This document shows positions 45,971 to 59,690 of a stretch of 64,000 nt of DNA, one piece after another (within the stretch, counting starts at the first letter, position 1; each line of letters starts with the position of its first letter). The DNA comes from Dastarcus helophoroides. Taxonomy: Eukaryota; Arthropoda; Insecta; Coleoptera; Bothrideridae. The translations under genes and the position numbers were made by a program. The stretch covers positions 436,501 to 500,500 of the forward strand of contig CM053331.1 in the NCBI GenBank assembly GCA_028583605.1, in the 5' to 3' direction. The notes beneath the pieces are model-generated. The model ran no database searches and was not told the DNA's origin. It saw only the letters and a list, made by a program, of their open reading frames with translations.

Positions 45971-46690
45971 AGATTGCGATAGTGCAGCCCTCTATCGGTT
46001 GAGATTGAGATAGCAACACGGTGATAACGTGAAGGCTGATCGGGACGCTCATTTTTGAAAAAATCTTAATACGTTAAATAGATGTTCCACGATGCATAAT
46101 ACCAAAGTTTGTTTTCTGGGTTTAACTCATATCAAGGCTATGGTTTGCAAATTATCTAATCAGCCTAATTGACCCAAAAACAAAGAAGATTATTACCCCA
46201 AAGACCCAAAAAGCGACAACTTTAAAATCAGACTAGTTTAGAATGCATCATTGGTTCTCAACGATTGTCAATCCTGAATCTGCTACAGATTAGATTTCTA
46301 CCTGAGTGATTGGAAATGATAGCGTTGTAAACATTTTTGTGATGCGCTTCTTTCTGGTTTGCTTCATATTTTACGTATCCGATGTTTTTTTTTATGAATA
46401 ACAAATATATCGCCACGAGGTCGACACTTGGACCAGGCAAATGCCTTTTTAATGGTCGTATAATCTTCCTAACAATGTGAAGTCTTGCATATAATGTATA
46501 AAGCATAAGATAATTACGCGAGTCGGGATTTTATTTCAATTATGGAACAATGAGTCGTTAATCTTTTATGATCTATTTTAACGCCGCCTAGTACCGCTTT
46601 AGAGACATACCAACGTCGTACGCCATCTTGTCGCAGCCACAAAAACTAGAGACATTTAAAATAACGTCCTTTACGATTTAAAAATCGACA

Positions 46691-49600
46691 ATTTGAAAAT
46701 AATGTTTTTTCGCATTATTTTTATATATTTTCTTCTATGACAATTAATTTCTGCGCAAATTAATGATAAACTGTACCAATTTGAGTCAATTCTGAGGTCT
46801 TGTATGCGCAGTTGCCAACGAAATTGAGCTGGCATTTCTTGTCAAGTTAGAAGCAGCCAAAATGTTACAATTTGATTCACCGTCCTCAAGGTCTCTCCCT
46901 TCCATAGCATCCAAGTTTTGCATTAAAGAGCAACAAAATGTATTCAATTCGGTCAACTTTGATTTGTAAATTTCGTAGCTGCTGACGGAATTACACTGTG
47001 GTTCGTAGCTTCCAAGTTATAAGTCGTCAAAATCGGAAAATTTAATTTTTTTTACTTTTACCACGTCTCTCCCTTCGATGGCATCCAAGCTTTGCACCAA
47101 ATGACAACAAAGTGTATTCTGTTTGGTTAATTTTGGGGCGCAAATTTCGTAGCCGCTAACCGAATTACGCTGCGGCTCGTAGATTTCAGGTTATAAGCCG
47201 ACAAAATCGAAAAATTTGAATTTTTTGAGTTTTTCCACGTCTCTCCCTTCGATGGCATCCGCGCTTGGCCCTAAAGAACAACAAAGTGTGTACCATTTGG
47301 TTAATTGCGAGGCGTAAATTTCGTAGCAGCCAAGCGAATTAAGCTGTGACTTGTCGTTTTCGAGTTATAAGCCATCAAAGTCTAGAAATTTGTGTTTTTC
47401 TCTCTTTTCCAAGTCTCTCCCTTCGATAGCACCCAAGTTTTGCCCAAAATTGCAATAAAGTATGTCCACTTTGGTCAATTCTGAGGCGCAGATTTCGTGG
47501 ATGCCAACTGAATTGAGCCACAACCAGTCCTTCAGAAGTTATAAGTCCACAAATTATAGAAATATGCTTTTATGCGTTATTTTTTGACATTTCGTTCCAT
47601 GACAATCAATCTGGGCGTAAATTAATGACAAAATGTACCTATTTCGGTCACTTCTGAAATGTAGATTCCTTAGTTGTCAACGACATTGAGCTATCACTTA
47701 CTGTTAAGTTAGAAGCAACCAAAATGTTACAATTCGGCTCGCTGTCCTCAAGGTCTCTCCCTTCCATAGCATCCAAGTTTTGCATTAAAGAACAACAAAT
47801 CGTATCAAATTTGGTTAACTCTGAGGCGCAAATTTCGTAGCTGCTAACCGAATTCCGCTGTGGTTTGTAGATTTCAAGTTATAAGTCGTCAAATTCCAAA
47901 AATTTGATTTTTCGACTTTTTCCACGTCTCTCCCTTCGATGGCGCCCAAGATTTACACTAAATAACAACAAAGTATATTCTATTTGGTTAATTTTGGGGC
48001 GCAAATTTCGTAGCCACCAACTGAATTACGCTGTGGCTTGTAGATTTCAGGTTATAAGCCATCAAAATCGAAAAATTTGATTTTTCGACTTTTTCCACGT
48101 CTCTCCCTTCGATGGCATCTACGCTTGGCACTAAAGAACAACAAAGTGTATCCCATTTGGTTAATTTTGAGGCGTAAATTTCGTAGCAGCCAAGCGAATT
48201 AAGCTGTGACTTGTCGTTTTCAAGTTACAAGACGTCAAAGTCTAGAAATTTGCGTTTTTCTCTCTTTTCCAAGTCTCTCCCTTCAACAGCATCCAAGTTT
48301 TGCCCAAAATTACAATAAAGTATGCCTATTTTGGTCAATTCTGAGGCGCAGATTTCGTAGATGCCAACTGAATTGAGCCTCAACCAGTCCTTTAGAAGTT
48401 ATAAGTCGATAAATTGTAGAAATATGCTTTTTTTACATCATTTTTTGACATTTTCATCCATGACAATCAATCTGTGCGTAAATTAATAATAACATAAATC
48501 CATTTTGGTCAATTCTGAGGCGTAGATTCTCTAATTGGCAACGAAATTCAGTTACCACTTATTGTTAAGCTAGAAGCAGCCAAAATGTTACAATTTGACT
48601 CGCCGTCCTTAAGGTCTCTCCCTTCCATAGCATCCAAGTTTTGCTTTAAAGAACAACAAATTTTATCTTATTAAGTTAACTCTGAGACACAAATTTCATA
48701 GCTGCAACCGAATTACGCTGTGGCTTGTAGATTTCAAGTTATAAGCCGTCAAAATCGAAAAATTGGATTTTTCGACTTTTTCCACGTCTCTCCCTTCGAT
48801 GGCATCCAAGATTTACATTAAATAACAACAAAGTTTATTCTATTTGGTTAATTTTGAGGTGCAAATTTCGTAGGTGACAAGCGAATTAAGCTGTGACTTG
48901 TCGTTTTCAAGTTATAAGCCATCAAAGCCTAGAAATTTGCGTTTTTCTCTCTTTTCCAAGTCTCTCCCTTCGATAGCATCCAAGTTTTGCCCAAAATTGC
49001 AATAAATTATGCTCACCTTGGTCAATTCTGAGGCGCAGATTTTGTAGATGTCAACTGAATTAAGCTGAGAGTAATCTTTTAGAAGTTACAAGCCGACAAA
49101 TTGTAGAAATATGCTTTTATGCATCATATTTTGACATTTCTATCCATGACAACCAATCTATACTTTAAATTAATGATAAAATAAATCCATTTTGGTCAAT
49201 ACTAAGATGTAGATTCCCTAATTGGCAAAGAAATTGAGATACCACTTATTGTTAAGTTAGGGAGCAACCACAGTGTTACATTTTGGGTCGCCGTCCTCAA
49301 GGTCTCTCCCTTCCATAGCATCCAAGTTTTGCATTAAAGAGCAACAAAGTGTATCCAATTCGATGGACTCTGAGGCGCAAATTTCGTAGCTGCTAACCGA
49401 ATTACGCTGTGGCTTGTAGATTTCAAGTTATAAGCCGTCAAAATCGAAAAATTTAATTTTTTGACTTTTACCACGTCTCTCCCTTCGATGGCATCCAAGC
49501 TTTCCACCAAATGACAACAAAATGTACTCTGTTTGGTTAATTTTGGGGTGCAAATTTCGTAGCCGCTAACCGAATTATGTTGTGGCTTGTAGATTTCAAG

Positions 49601-52600
49601 TTATCTGCCGTCAAAAACGAAAATTTTAATTTTTTGACTTTTTGCACGTCTCTCCCTTTGATGGCATCCACGCTTGGCACTAAAGAACAACAAAGTGTGC
49701 CCCATTTGGTTAATTTTGAGGCGTAAATTTCGTAGCAGCCAAGTAAATTAAGCTGTGACTTGTCGTTTTTGAGTTATAAGCCATCAAAGTCTAGAAATTT
49801 GTGTTTTTCTCTTTTTCCAAGTCTCTCCCTTCGATAGCATCCAAGTCTTGCCCAAAATTGCAATAAAGTATGCCCATTTTGAACAATTCTGGGGCGCAGA
49901 TTTCGTAAATGCCAACTGAATTGAGCCGCAACTAGTACTTTAAAAGTTATAAATCGATAAATTGTAGAAATATGCTTTTATGCATCATTTTTTGACATTT
50001 CTATCCATGACGATCAATCTATACGTAAATTAATGATAAGATAATTTTATTTTGGTCAATCCTAAGACGTGGATTCCCTAATTTGCAAAGAAATTCAGAT
50101 ACCACTTATTGTCAATTTAGGAACAACCAAAATGTCACAATTTGACTCGCCGTCCTCAAGGTCTCTCCCTTCCATAGCATCCAAGTTTTGCATTAAAGAG
50201 CAACAAAATGTATTCAATTCGGTCAACTTTAATTCGTAAATTTCGTAGCTGCTGACGGAATTACACTGTGGTTCGTAGCTTTCAAGTTATAAGTCGTCAA
50301 AATAGAAAAATTTAATATTTTGACTTTTACCACGTCTCTCCCTTCGATGGCATTCAAGCTTTGCACCAAATGACAACAAAGTGTATTCTGTTTGGTTAAT
50401 TTTAGGGCGCAAATTTCGTAGCCGCAACCGAATTACGCTGTGGCTTGTAGATTTCAAGTTATAAGCCGTCAAAATCGAAAAATTGGATTTTTCGACTTTT
50501 TCCACGTCTCTCCCTTCGATGGCATCCAAGATTTACATTAAATAACAACAAAGTTTATTCTATTTGGTTAATTTTGAGGTGCAAATTTCGTAGGTGACAA
50601 GCGAATTAAGCTGGGACTTGTCGTTTTCAAGTTATAAGCCATCAAAGCCTAGAAATTTGCGTTTTTCTCTCTTTTCCAAGTCTCTCCCTTCGATAGCATC
50701 CAAGTTTTGCCCAAAATTGCAATAAAGTATGCTCACCTTGATCAATTCTGAGGCGCAGATTTTGTAGATGTCAACTGAATTAAGCTGAGAGTAGTCTTTT
50801 AGAAGTTACAAGCCGACAAATTGTAGAAATATGCTTTTATGCATCATATTTTGACATTTCTATCTATGACAACCAATCTATACTTAAATTAATAATAAAA
50901 TAAATCCATTTTGGTCAATTCTAAGGTGTAGATTCCATAATTGGCAAAGACATTGAGATACCACTTATTGTCAATTTAGGAACAACCAAAATGTCACAAT
51001 TTGACTCGCAAGGTCTCTCCCTTCCATAGCATCCAAGTTTTGCATTAAAGAGCAACAAAATGTATCCAATTCGATCAACTTTGATTCGTAAATTTCGTAG
51101 CTGTTGACGGAATTACGCTGTGGCTCGTAGCTTTCAAGTTATAAGTCGTCAAAATCGGAAAATTTAATTTTTTTGACTTTTACCACATCTCTCCCTTCGA
51201 TGGCATCCAAGCTTTGTACCAAATGACAACAAAGTGTATTCTGTTTGGTTAATTTTGGGGCGCAAATATCGTAGCCGCTAACCGAATTACGTTGTGGCTT
51301 GTAGATTTCAAGTTATAAGCCGTCAAAATCGAAAAATTTGATTTTTCGACTTTTTCCACGTCTCTCCTTTCGGTGGCATCCACGTTTGGCACTAAAGGAC
51401 CACAAAGTATATCCTATTTAGTTAATTTTGAGGCGTAAATTTCGTAGCAGTCAAGCGAATTAAGCTGTGACTTGTCGTTTTCAAGTTACAAGACGTCAAA
51501 CTCTAGAAATTACGTTTTTCTCTCTTTTCAAAGTCTCTCCCTTCGACAGCATCCAAGTTTTGCCCAAAATTACAATAGAGTATGCCCAATTTGGTCAATT
51601 CTGGGGCGCAGATTTCGTAGATGCCAACTGAATTGAGCCTCAACTAGTCCTTCAGAAGCTATAAGTCGATAAATTGTAGAAATATGCTTTTTTACATCAT
51701 TTTTTGACATTTTCATCCATGACAATCAATCTGTGCGTAAACTAATAATAACATAAATCCATTTTGGTCAATTCTGAGGCGTAGATTCTCTAATTGACAA
51801 AGAAATTCAGTTACCACTTATTGTTAAGTTAGAAGCAACCAAAATGTTACAACTTGACTCGCCGTCCTTAAGGTCTCTCCCTTCCATAGCATCCAAGTTT
51901 TGCATTAAAGAGCAACAAAGTGTATCCAATTCGATGGACTCTGAGGCGCAAATTTCGTAGCTGCTAACCCAATTACGCTGTGACTTGTAGATTTCAAGTT
52001 ATAAGCAGTCAAAATCGAAATATTTGATTTTTCGACTTTTTCTACGTCTCTCCCTTCGATGGCATCTATGATTTACATTAAATAATAACAAAGTGCATCC
52101 TATTTGGTTAATTTTGAGACGCAAATTTCGTAGCTGCCAAGCAAATTAAGCGGTGACTTGTTGGTTTTAGGTTATAAGCCATCAAAGTCTAGAAGTTTGC
52201 GTTTTTCTCCCTTTTCCAAGTCTCTCCCTTCGATAGCATCCAAGTTTTGCCCAAAATTACTATAAAGTAGGCCCATTTTGGTCAATTTTAAGACACAGAT
52301 TTCGTAGATACCAACTGAAATAAGCTGTAACTTGTAAATTTCAAATTATAAGACATCAAACTCAAAAAATTTGAATTTTGGACTTTTTCCATGTCTCTCC
52401 CCTCGATAGCATCCAAGCTTTACATTAAAGAACAACAAGGTGTATTTAATTTCGTTAACTCAGAGGGGTAAATTTCGTAGTTGGTAACTGAATTAAGTAG
52501 TGACTTGTAGATTTTAAATTATAAGCTGTCAAAGTTGAAAATTTTGATTTTTTGACTTTTTCCACGTCTCTCCCGTCGATAGCGTCCAAGCTTTGCACTA

Positions 52601-53090
52601 ATGAATACCAAAGTTTTGTTGAATTTGGTTAATTCTGAGGCGCAAATTTCTCAGCTTTCAAGCAAATTAAGCTGTCACTTGTCGTTTTTAAGTTACAAGC
52701 CATCAAAGTCTATTATTTGGTTATTTTTTTGCTTGCCAGGTCTCTCCCTTCGATAGCATCCAAGCTTCGCACCGAATAACAACAAAATGTATCCAGTTTG
52801 GTTAAATCTGAGGTATAAATTTCGTAGCTGCTAACCGAATTAAGTTGCAACTTGTAGTAGATTTCAAATTATGATTCGTCAAAATCCAAAAATTTGATTT
52901 TACGTCTCTCCCTTCGATATCATCCAAGCTTTAGACTAAAAAATAACAAAGTGTGACCAATTTGGTTAATTTTGAGACACAAATTTCGCAGCTTCCAACC
53001 GAATTAACCTGTCACTTGTCGTTTATAAGTTACAAGTCATCGAAGACTAAGAATTTGCTTTTTCGCTTATTTTTTCATTTCTCCCGTCCA
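46691..53090. repeat. 860-bp higher-order satellite of about 174-bp monomers
   Basis: The word GTCTCTCCCTTC starts at 46892, 47065, 47239, 47413, 47753, 47926, 48099, 48273, 48613 and so on. The spacing is 174, 174, 174, then 340, and the pattern repeats every 860 bp. A higher-order unit is therefore five monomers, the fifth lacking the word. The unit at 48613-49302 has lost one monomer (about 689 bp). After 51870 the order breaks down into plain monomers (52047, 52222, 52392, 52564, 52738, 52905). Common monomer parts are GATGGCATCCAAG, AATTTCGTAGC and GCTGTGGCTTGTAG. No genes. Confidence 0.95.
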
Positions 53091-55300
53091 AAAAGCTCAA
53101 AAATCTTGTTTGTTTAATGTGTGATCATGCTTCACTTTTCTGTCACTTTCCGGCGTAATCGGCAGAATCCAGTTCGCGGTGTAATGTGGGAGCTTTTTTT
53201 TTATATGAACAGGCGAACGTACAAAAAGCTAATAGTGTTGTAGATGGATGCTCTAGTGTCATTGACTCAGTAACCTTGAGCTAGCTAGACGAAGCAACAT
53301 TGTAATCGCTATTTTAATGTTGCGGAATATCGTGGACACGCTAGTGAAAGGTTATAAACAAAAATACGCGACCAGTTTGTAAGTTAAAATTGTCCCAGTT
53401 TGGTGGATTATACTTTTATTTTTCATCGTTAGCGAGGCTTCTTCCTCAGCGCGAACGAGTCTTCAAATTTGTTCAGCGTTAAAGCAGCAAATCTGCCACA
53501 CCACGGATTTTCTGTCAGACGTATGATGCACATTCCGGATCCATGCTTCCTTGTTTCGTGAAGAAACCCTTATTCAATAAATTACTAGAGTGAATCTAGA
53601 CTTTCATTTATGTCTTACTGGCTTTTCCTTCGCTGGAAGTGTGTAGAGCAACTGTTGTGGTTTTTAATCTTTCTTGGTTTCAGGGGACAATTTTTCAAGA
53701 CAACCAAGGACCAGTCCGTTCCAAAAAATGCGATTTTGCATTTGGTAAAATATGCAGATTTGGTAAAAAATAACATGCAAGCGAAAACCTCAAATAAAGT
53801 GGGCGTAATTTGTGCCAAAATTTAGAAAAAAAGATGGTCGAAGGAGCGCCAGAATCTAATCATAAAACCGTGTAGCTGTCGGTATTAATCGAGTGTTTAT
53901 TTTGTTTTGATGCCTCGCTCGTCTATTCGTAGTAAACAAGCTACCCACATGTAACAGAATTAAGGTTTATTAAGACCGATTGCTTTTTCATCCGCAATCA
54001 ACTCAAGAATCTTAAATAACTTAGACAGTATTTACCGACGGTAGTACAAATATATCCTCGTCATAAATTCCTCGGCGTGCACGTCGTCGAAAACGTAACT
54101 GGCATTCGAGGCAATTAGAGGCAATTTTCCGGATTGTTAACGAAGTACGGGGGTTCACGAATTTGAAAAAAATATCCATTGACTGGGCGGGGTAAAGGGT
54201 ATTCCCACAATATAACTGTTTTACGTAATGCGAGCCCGACAAATCAATCGCATCTCCTGTTGCCCATATGATTACGCCATTTACTTATTGGGGGAACAGG
54301 TTTCGAGTCGATCGCTTGTTTTTATCGATGCCAATGAACTATCTCCACGGGAAAAGACCATAGAACGCCAAACGAGGTTCAATCAATTAAATCGAACTCT
54401 GAAGCTGCTGCTACTGAATTATTCTTCAGGACTCAAGTAGCTACTAACTTAACATTAGAATCGATGTCTGTTTTTTCCCATAATTTCGATTTTTTTTATA
54501 GATTTGCTGCTTTGAAAATTTCAGTATTCGATATTTTGATTTTCTAGACATTTTAAAGTAGATTTTCTCGTATAAAATCCAAGCTTTGTTTACAATGTCG
54601 ACTGTAATAAATATCGAATGCTGAAATGTTTTCTTCTATTTTTTTCTCCAATTGACGTTTGCCTTTGGCACCAATTTGCATCGCGACGAGCCTGAATTGA
54701 TAACATTTAGTTGCAGAAGAATTTATCTTAAGAAGATAAAAAATTTGAACTTCTCGACTTAGCTTAAAGACAAAAAATAAGTTAGGTTATGTAGAGTTGA
54801 TTTACTAAGAAAAACCGACACCAAAGCTCTAGAATGTTGCAGACCATCAAGTTGAACTACGTGCAAGATTGTGCTTTTAAAATCTAGCGAAGAAGAGAAT
54901 TTAATTGATCAGGCGTCGTATCAAACCGATTAACATATTGGTTACTCTGTTATTCAATCTCGGACCGATTTCAAGGACAAACTTATTTATGGAACTAGCA
55001 TCCGTATCTTGTCGTTTTGGGAGAAAGTTTCCGTTTATTGAAGACTTTGACCTCGCCGCTATTCCATATTATCCGCCACAACTTCGTCCTTAAAAGTTAA
55101 CGATTTCGAGCTTCTTAGGCCAACAACTCCTGGGTCGTCTTTTATGAGATCGAAATATAAAATAAGCTCGATACGGATTTATCAAAAGCTGATATTCTAA
55201 ACTAAAACATTATCTTTTGATTAGTAGTCAATCAACGAGTAGCACAATTGCCAGTAGTCAGTTGACATCAATTCTTACTACGATGACTCGCCTTGTATCT
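53091..55300. other. Unique block, no gene assigned
   Basis: Normal-complexity DNA with a chimeric repeat at 53606-53728. Short frames at 54021-54242, 54228-54440 and 54905-55093 have no family features or paired splice sites. Confidence 0.45.
53606..53728. mobile_element. MITE end joined to foldback half copy 4
   Basis: TTATGTCTTACTGGCTTTTC, CTTCGCTGGA (an end of the 12165-13585 family) is followed within 10 bp by GTAGAGCAACTGTTGTGG, TTTCTTGGTTTCAGGGGACA and AACCAAGGACCAGTCCGTTC (right arm of the foldback family). The two repeat families are fused here, and copies of both also lie close together at 15.5-15.9 kb. Confidence 0.65.
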
Positions 55301-55375
55301 AAACAAAAAAAAAAAAGAAGAAAAGGTCTTATTTTCCACTTTGTCTTCTTCGTCTTCTTCATTAGTTCTAGAGCG

Positions 55376-58300
55376 TTGAAGAAGACGAAGAAAAAGAAGG
55401 GGAGGAGAAGGAGGAGGAGGAGGAGGAGCATCAGCAGCAGAAGAAGAAGGAGGAGGAGGAGAAGAAGAATGAGGAGGATAATACGGAAATAAAGAATGAG
55501 AAGAGAAGAAGGAGAAGAAGTAAAGAAAGAAGATGGAGAAGAAGAAGAATAATGAAAAGGAGGAGACAGAGAAAAAAATGAGAACAAAGAGAAGAAGGAG
55601 AAGAATAATGAGGAAGAGAAGACGAAGATAAAGAATAAGAAGAAAGAAAAGGAAAAGAAGAAGCACGAGAAAAGGAGAAGAAGAAGAAGAAGGATGGGAA
55701 GAAGAAGAAGATGGAAAAGGAGATAAAGAAAAAGAAATACAGGAAGAAGAAAAAATTGATTGAAGAGGAGAAGACACAAAAAAAGAATGAGAAGAAAGGG
55801 AAGAAGGAGAAGAACAATGAGGAGGAGGCGACGGAGGTAAAGAATAAGAAGATAGAGAAGAAAAAAAAGAAGAAGATGAAGAAGAACGAAAAAAGGAGAA
55901 AAAGAAGGGGGAGGAGGAGAAGAAGAACAACAAGAGGAAAAGAAGGAAGAGGAAGAGAAGAAGAGGAAGAAAAGGAGGAGGAGGCGGAGCAGAAGAAAAA
56001 AGAGAAGAAGGAGAAGAAGAAGAGGAAGAAGATGGAGAAGAAGGAAATACAGAAGAAGAAAGATAGGAAGAAAAAGAAAAATGAAGAGGAGAAGACAGAG
56101 AAGAAGAATGAGAAGAAAAAGAGAAAGAGAAGAATGAGGAAGAGGAAACGGAGATAAAGAATAAGAAAAAAGAAGAAGGGAAAGAAGAATAACGCAAAAA
56201 AAGGAGAAGAAAAAGGAGGGGAAGAAGAAGAAGAAGAGAAAGAAAAAGATGGAGAAGGAGATAAAGAAGAAATATAGGAAGAAGAAAAAGATGAATAAAG
56301 AGGAAAAGACACAGAAGAAGAATGAGAAGAAAAAGAAGAAGGAGAAGAACAATGAGGAGGAGGAGACGGAGGTAAAGAATAAGAAGATAGAGAAGAAAGA
56401 AATGAGGAATATGAGTAAGAACGAGAAAAGGAGAAGAAGAAGGAGGAGAAGAAGTAGAAGAAGAACAAGAGAAAAAGGAGGTAGAGAAAGAAGAAAAAGA
56501 AGAAGAAAAGAAGGAGAAGGATTCGGAACAGAAGAAAGAAAAGAAAGAGAAGAAAGAGAAGAGGAAGAAGATGAAGAAGAAGAAGTTAAAGAAAAGAAAA
56601 ATAGGAAAAAGAAAAAGAAGAAGAATGAAGAGGAGGAGACAGGGAAGAAGAATGAAAAGAAAGAGAAGAAGGAGAAGAAGATCAAGGAGGAGGAGACGGA
56701 GATAAGGAATAAGAAGAAAGAGAAGAAGGAAAAGTAGAAGAACGAAAAAAGAAAAGAAGAAGAAGGGGAAAAATAAGAAGAAAAAGAAGAAGATGGAGAA
56801 GGAGATAAAGAAGAAGAAGTATAGGAAGAAGAAAAAGATGAATGAAGAGGAGAAGACACAGAAGAAAAATTAAAAGAAAGAGAAGAAGAACAATGATGAG
56901 GAGGAGACGGAGATAAAGAATAAGAAGATAGAGAAGAAACAAAATAAGAAGAAGGAGAAGAAGAAGAACAAGAGGAAAAGGACGAAGAGGAGGAAGAAGA
57001 GAAGAAGGAAAAGAAGGAGAAGAAGAACAAGAGGAAAAGGAGGAAGAGGAAGAAGAATAGAAGAAGGAAAAGGAGACGAGGAAGAAGAATAGAAGAAGGA
57101 AAAGGAGGAAGAGGAAGAAGAACAAAAGAAGGAAAAGGAGACGAGGAAGAAGATGAAGAAGAAGGAGATAAATAATAAGATAGGAAGGAGAAGAAGAAAA
57201 AGAAGAAGAAAAAAATGAAGAGGAGAAGACAGAGAAGAAGAATGAGAAGAAAGATAAGAAGGAGAAGAAGAAAAAGAATGAAGAGGAGGAGACGGAGAAG
57301 AAGAATGAGAAGAAAGAGAAGAAAGAGAAGAAAAATGAGTAGAAGGAGACAGAGATAAAGAATAAGAAGAAAGATAAATAAGGAAAAGAAGAAGAATGAG
57401 AAAAGGAGAAGAAAAAGGAGGGGAAGAAGAAGAATGAAGAGGAGGAGACAAAGATAAAGAATGGTAAGAAAGAGAAGAAGGAGACGAAGATCTATGAGGA
57501 GGAGGCGAAGATAAGGAATAATAAGAAATAGAAGAAGGAAAAGAAGAACGAGAAAAGGAGAAGAAGGAGGGGAAGAAGGAAAGAAAGAAGAGGGGAAAGA
57601 AGAAGATGGAGAAGGAAATAAAGAAGAAGAACTATAGGAAGAACAAAAAGATGAATGAAGAGGAGAAGACATAGAAGAAAAATAAAAAGAAAGAGAAGGG
57701 AAGAGGCGGAGAGAACAATGAGGAGGGGGAGACGAAGATAAAGAATAAGAACATAGAGAAGAAAGAAGAGAAGAAGAAGATTAATAAAAAGAAAGATAGG
57801 AAGGAGAAGAAGAAGAATGAAGAGCAGGAGACAGAAAAGAAGAATGAAAAGAAAGAGAAGAAGGAGAAGAAGAATGAGGAGGAGGAGACAAAGATAAACA
57901 ATAAGAAGAAAGATAAATAAGGAAAAGAAGAACGAGAAAAGAAGAAGAAAAAGAGAAAGAAGAAGAATAAATAGGAGAAGACAGAGAAGAAGAATGATAA
58001 GAAAGAGAAGAAGGAAAAGAAGAAGAACGAGAAAAGGAGAAGAAGAAGGAGAAGAAGAAGAAAAAGAAGAAGAGAAAGATGGAGATGGAGAAGAAAATAA
58101 AGAAGAAGAAATATAGGAAGAAGAAAAAGATGAATGAAAAGGAGAAGACACAGAAGAAAATGAGAAGAAAGAGAAGGGGAAGAACAATGAGGAGGAGACA
58201 AAGGTAAAGAATAAGAAGATAGAGAAGAAAGAAGAAGAGAAGAACGAGGAGGAGGAGAAGAAGAACAAGAGGAAAAGGAGGAAGAGGAGGAAGAAGAGAA

Positions 58301-59690
58301 GAAGAAGAGGAAGAAGATGGAGAAGGAGATAAATAAGAAGAACGATAGGAAGGAGAAGAAGAAAAAGAAGAAGAAGAATGAAAAGGAGTAGACAGAGAAG
58401 GAGAAGAAGAATGGGGAGAAGGAGACGGAGATAAAGAAAAGAATAAAGATAAATAAAGAAAAGAAGAATGAGAAAAGGAGAAGAAGGAGGGGAAGAAGAA
58501 GAATGAAGAGGAGGAGACAGAGAAGAAGAATGAGAAGAACGGGAAGAGGGAGAAGAGGATCGAGGAGAAGTAGATCGAGGAGAAGAAGATCGAGGAGAAG
58601 AAGATCGAGGAGAAGAAGACGCAGATAAAGAATAAGAAGAAAGAGAAGAAGGAAAAGAAGAAGAACGGTAAAAGGAAAAAAGAAGAACGAGAAAAAGAGA
58701 AGAAGAAGAAGGAGCGGAAGAAGAAGAGAAAGAAGAAGGTGGAGAAGGAGATAAAGAAGAAGAAATATAGGAAGAGGAAAAAGATGAATGAAGAGGAGAA
58801 GACACAGATAAAAAAATGAGAACAAAGAGAAGGAGAAGAACAATGAGGAGGAGGAAACGGAGATATAGAATAAAAAGATAAAGAAGAAAGAAGAGAAAAA
58901 GAAGAAGGAACAGAAGAAGAACAAGAGGAAAGGGAGGAAGAGGAAGAAGAAGAAAAGAAGGAGAAGAAGAAGAGAAAGAAGATGGAGAAGAAGAAGATAA
59001 ATAAGAAGAACGATAGGAACGAGAAGAAGAAAAAGAAGTAGAAGAATGAAGAGGAGAAGACAGAGAAGAAGAAGAAGAGAGGAGGAAACGGAGATATAGA
59101 ATAAAAAGAGAGAAGAAAGAAGAGAAAAAAAAGAAGCAGGAGAAGAAGAACAAGAGAAAAGGGAGGAAGAGGAAGAAGAACAAGGGAAGAAGAAAGAAGA
59201 GGGAGAAGAAGAAGAAGAAGAGGAAGAAAAGGAGAAGGGGGAGACGGAGCAGAAAAATGGAAGAAAGAAAAGGAGAATAAGAAAAGGAAGAAGAAGGAAA
59301 AGAACATAAAGAAGAAGAAGAAGAAAGAAAAGGAGAAGAAAAAGAAAACGGAGAAGAAAGAAAAGAAGGGCAAGGAACAAGAGAAGAAGGAGAAGAAGAA
59401 AGAGAAGGAAAAAAGAAAACGGAGAAAAAAGAGAGGAAGGATAAGAAGCAGAAGAAGAAGGAGAAGAAGAAAACCAAGAAGGAGAAAACGACGAAGAATT
59501 TTTTCCATGCTCTAGAGCCAATGCGCTGGTATGGCTTTTGAGCCAGGAAAGGGGGAGGAGATGGAGAAGAAGAAGAAGAAGAAGAAAATCAGGAGAAGAC
59601 AGGAAAGAAGAAGAAGAAAGAGGAGCAGAAAAAGTAGAAGAAGGACAAGAAAAAGGAGAAGAAGAAGAGAAAGAAGACGAAGAAGTTCTT
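55376..59690. repeat. 4.3-kb polypurine tract (GAA/GAG-rich)
   Basis: The plus strand is almost all A and G, built of GAAGAA, GAGGAG and AAGAAAGA blocks. Beneath this lies a longer unit: GATGGAGAAGGAGATAAAGA followed by a TATAGGAAGAAG block recurs near 55711, 56250, 56792, 57606, 58079 and 58740, often about 540 bp apart. A 21-bp subarray with AGATCGAGGAGAAGA lies at about 58558-58620. The very long minus-strand frames (up to 804 codons of F/S/L/P) and the K/E-rich plus frames are consequences of the missing stop trinucleotides, not genes. Confidence 0.95.

Larger units (their letters stand above)
44741..46690. other. Unique block with two hairpin elements
   Basis: Mostly single-copy-looking DNA between two satellite arrays. 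It contains the candidate exon at 44847-45085, hairpins at 45447-45536 and 45556-45783 and a 10-bp array at 45891-45970, all listed separately. The minus-strand frame at 46258-46506 has no recognisable family. Confidence 0.45.
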
